Shown here piece after piece: positions 5,502 through 5,866 of a stretch of 5,866 bases of DNA (position 1 is the first letter of the stretch; each line of letters begins with the position of its first letter). Origin of the DNA: an uncultured Ruminococcus sp. (GTDB lineage Bacteria; Bacillota; Clostridia; Oscillospirales; CAG-272); assembly GCA_902783755.1 (NCBI GenBank), contig CACZSC010000115.1, positions 1 through 5,866 on the forward strand, written 5' to 3'. The translations under genes and the position numbers were made by a program. Under the pieces are notes generated by a model. The model did no database searches, was not told where the DNA came from, and saw only the letters and a program-made list of their open reading frames with translations.

Positions 5502-5724
5502 AAAAGTAAGGAAACTCATCTCGGAGCAGCTGGCGGTGGATGAAGAGAAGATCATCCCGGAATCCAGGATAAAGGAAGACCTGGGAGCTGACTCGCTGGA
5601 CGTGCTCCAGATGCTCATGACTCTCGAGGAGGACTACGGGATCGAGATCCCGGACGAGGAACTGGCGGAATTCAAGACAGTCCAGGACATCGTGGGATAC
5701 TGCGACGGGAAAATCGAATTATAA
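5494..5724 (+). CDS. acpP: Acyl carrier protein AcpP
   Basis: A 76-residue acidic carrier that holds growing and finished acyl chains as thioesters on 4'-phosphopantetheine. The attachment site is Ser34 in LGADSLDV (30-37). Helix III and the EIPDEELAEFKTVQDIVGY region (51-69) match the family. At the helix II position where most ACPs have Glu (DSLD..E), this protein has Gln39. The start codon overlaps the last 8 bases of plsX and has GGAGG 8 nt upstream (5481-5485), implying translational coupling. PlsX uses acyl-ACP directly, so the pairing is functional as well as positional. The common neighbours fabD, fabG and rnc are not present in the window. Confidence 0.95.
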   Translation: MFEKVRKLISEQLAVDEEKIIPESRIKEDLGADSLDVLQMLMTLEEDYGIEIPDEELAEFKTVQDIVGYCDGKIEL

Positions 5725-5743
5725 ACCGCGTTTAACAATGCAG

Positions 5744-5778
5744 AACAGGCGCAGCCGTGATCGGTTGCGCCTGTTTTT
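5744..5778 (+). terminator. Intrinsic terminator after acpP
   Basis: A 13-bp stem (5744-5756 with 5763-5775, one G-U pair, core AGGCGCAGCC) closes a 6-nt loop (GTGATC). The run of five Ts spans 5774-5778, overlapping the foot of the stem. It begins 19 nt after the acpP stop codon and should end the operon. Confidence 0.9.
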
Positions 5779-5782
5779 CGAT

Positions 5783-5866
5783 GTGTGCCGGGCATGGCAC
5801 AGTTCTTGCGGGTGAAAGTCCCGTCACAGGTATTTACCGCCAAGTGTAGCGAACCGCAAGCCAACG
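5783..5866 (+). mobile_element. 5' end of a group II intron, partial
   Basis: The sequence begins GTGTGCCGGGCATGGC, a GUGYG-type intron 5' end, and continues with GGGTGAAAGTCCCG (5810-5823) and GTAGCGAACCGCAAGCC (5846-5862), a pattern I recognise from domain I of bacterial group II introns. Two stems support it: GTGCC (5785-5789) with GGCAC (5796-5800), and CTTGCGG (5805-5811) with CCGCAAG (5854-5860). The rest of the ribozyme and any reverse transcriptase/maturase gene would lie beyond the window. The exact class cannot be assigned from 84 bases. The 5' exon ends in TTCGAT, five bases or fewer from the acpP terminator. Confidence 0.75.

Noticed and set aside
5634..5864. Minus-strand open frame across the acpP terminator and intron start
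   Set aside because: It crosses a terminator hairpin and structured intron RNA, has no recognisable motif, and is antisense to acpP.
1..5866. CRISPR array, tRNA or rRNA genes
   Set aside because: No regularly spaced direct repeats, cloverleaf or rRNA-like sequence was seen.

Overview
The window looks like a chromosomal stretch from a moderately GC-rich member of the Bacillota, most likely Clostridia (inference). Supporting this are strong GGAGG-type ribosome binding sites on nearly every gene, a TTG start, the FakA/DegV and PlsX/AcpP lipid genes, and frequent AGG/AGA and ATA codons in GC-rich coding sequence. All complete genes lie on the + strand. No species can be named from the sequence alone.

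Left end (1-172). The first ~41 bases resemble the right end of an IS200/IS605-type (TnpB) element that lies mostly outside the window. Next come an inverted repeat that fits an ArsR operator, a textbook TTGACA-N17-TATAAT promoter firing leftward, and a second promoter firing rightward into an ArsR/SmtB-family repressor gene (215-580). The leftward promoter, the operator at its start site and a leftward ribosome binding site have no gene behind them: the insertion-element end sits where the start codon should be. The repressor's divergent partner, probably a metal exporter or similar, therefore seems to have been displaced or disconnected.

Centre (580-3283). A perfect 10-bp-arm palindrome separates arsR from fakA (692-2368, TTG start), followed closely by a DegV/FakB-family fatty-acid-binding protein (2382-3248). 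Together these can convert free fatty acid to acyl-phosphate. A GC-rich hairpin with an imperfect U-tract follows degV.

Right part (3308-5778). An uncharacterised GNAT-fold protein of 377 residues, plsX and acpP are packed with a 1-nt gap and an 8-nt overlap. PlsX exchanges acyl groups between acyl-ACP and acyl-phosphate, and AcpP is the carrier. The five genes thus form an acyl-phosphate/acyl-ACP hub linking fatty acid uptake, synthesis and phospholipid formation, with the GNAT protein as the unexplained member. A strong intrinsic terminator closes the operon.

Right edge (5783-5866). The 5' end of a group II intron begins five bases after the terminator's U-tract and runs off the window, so two mobile elements bracket this lipid gene cluster.
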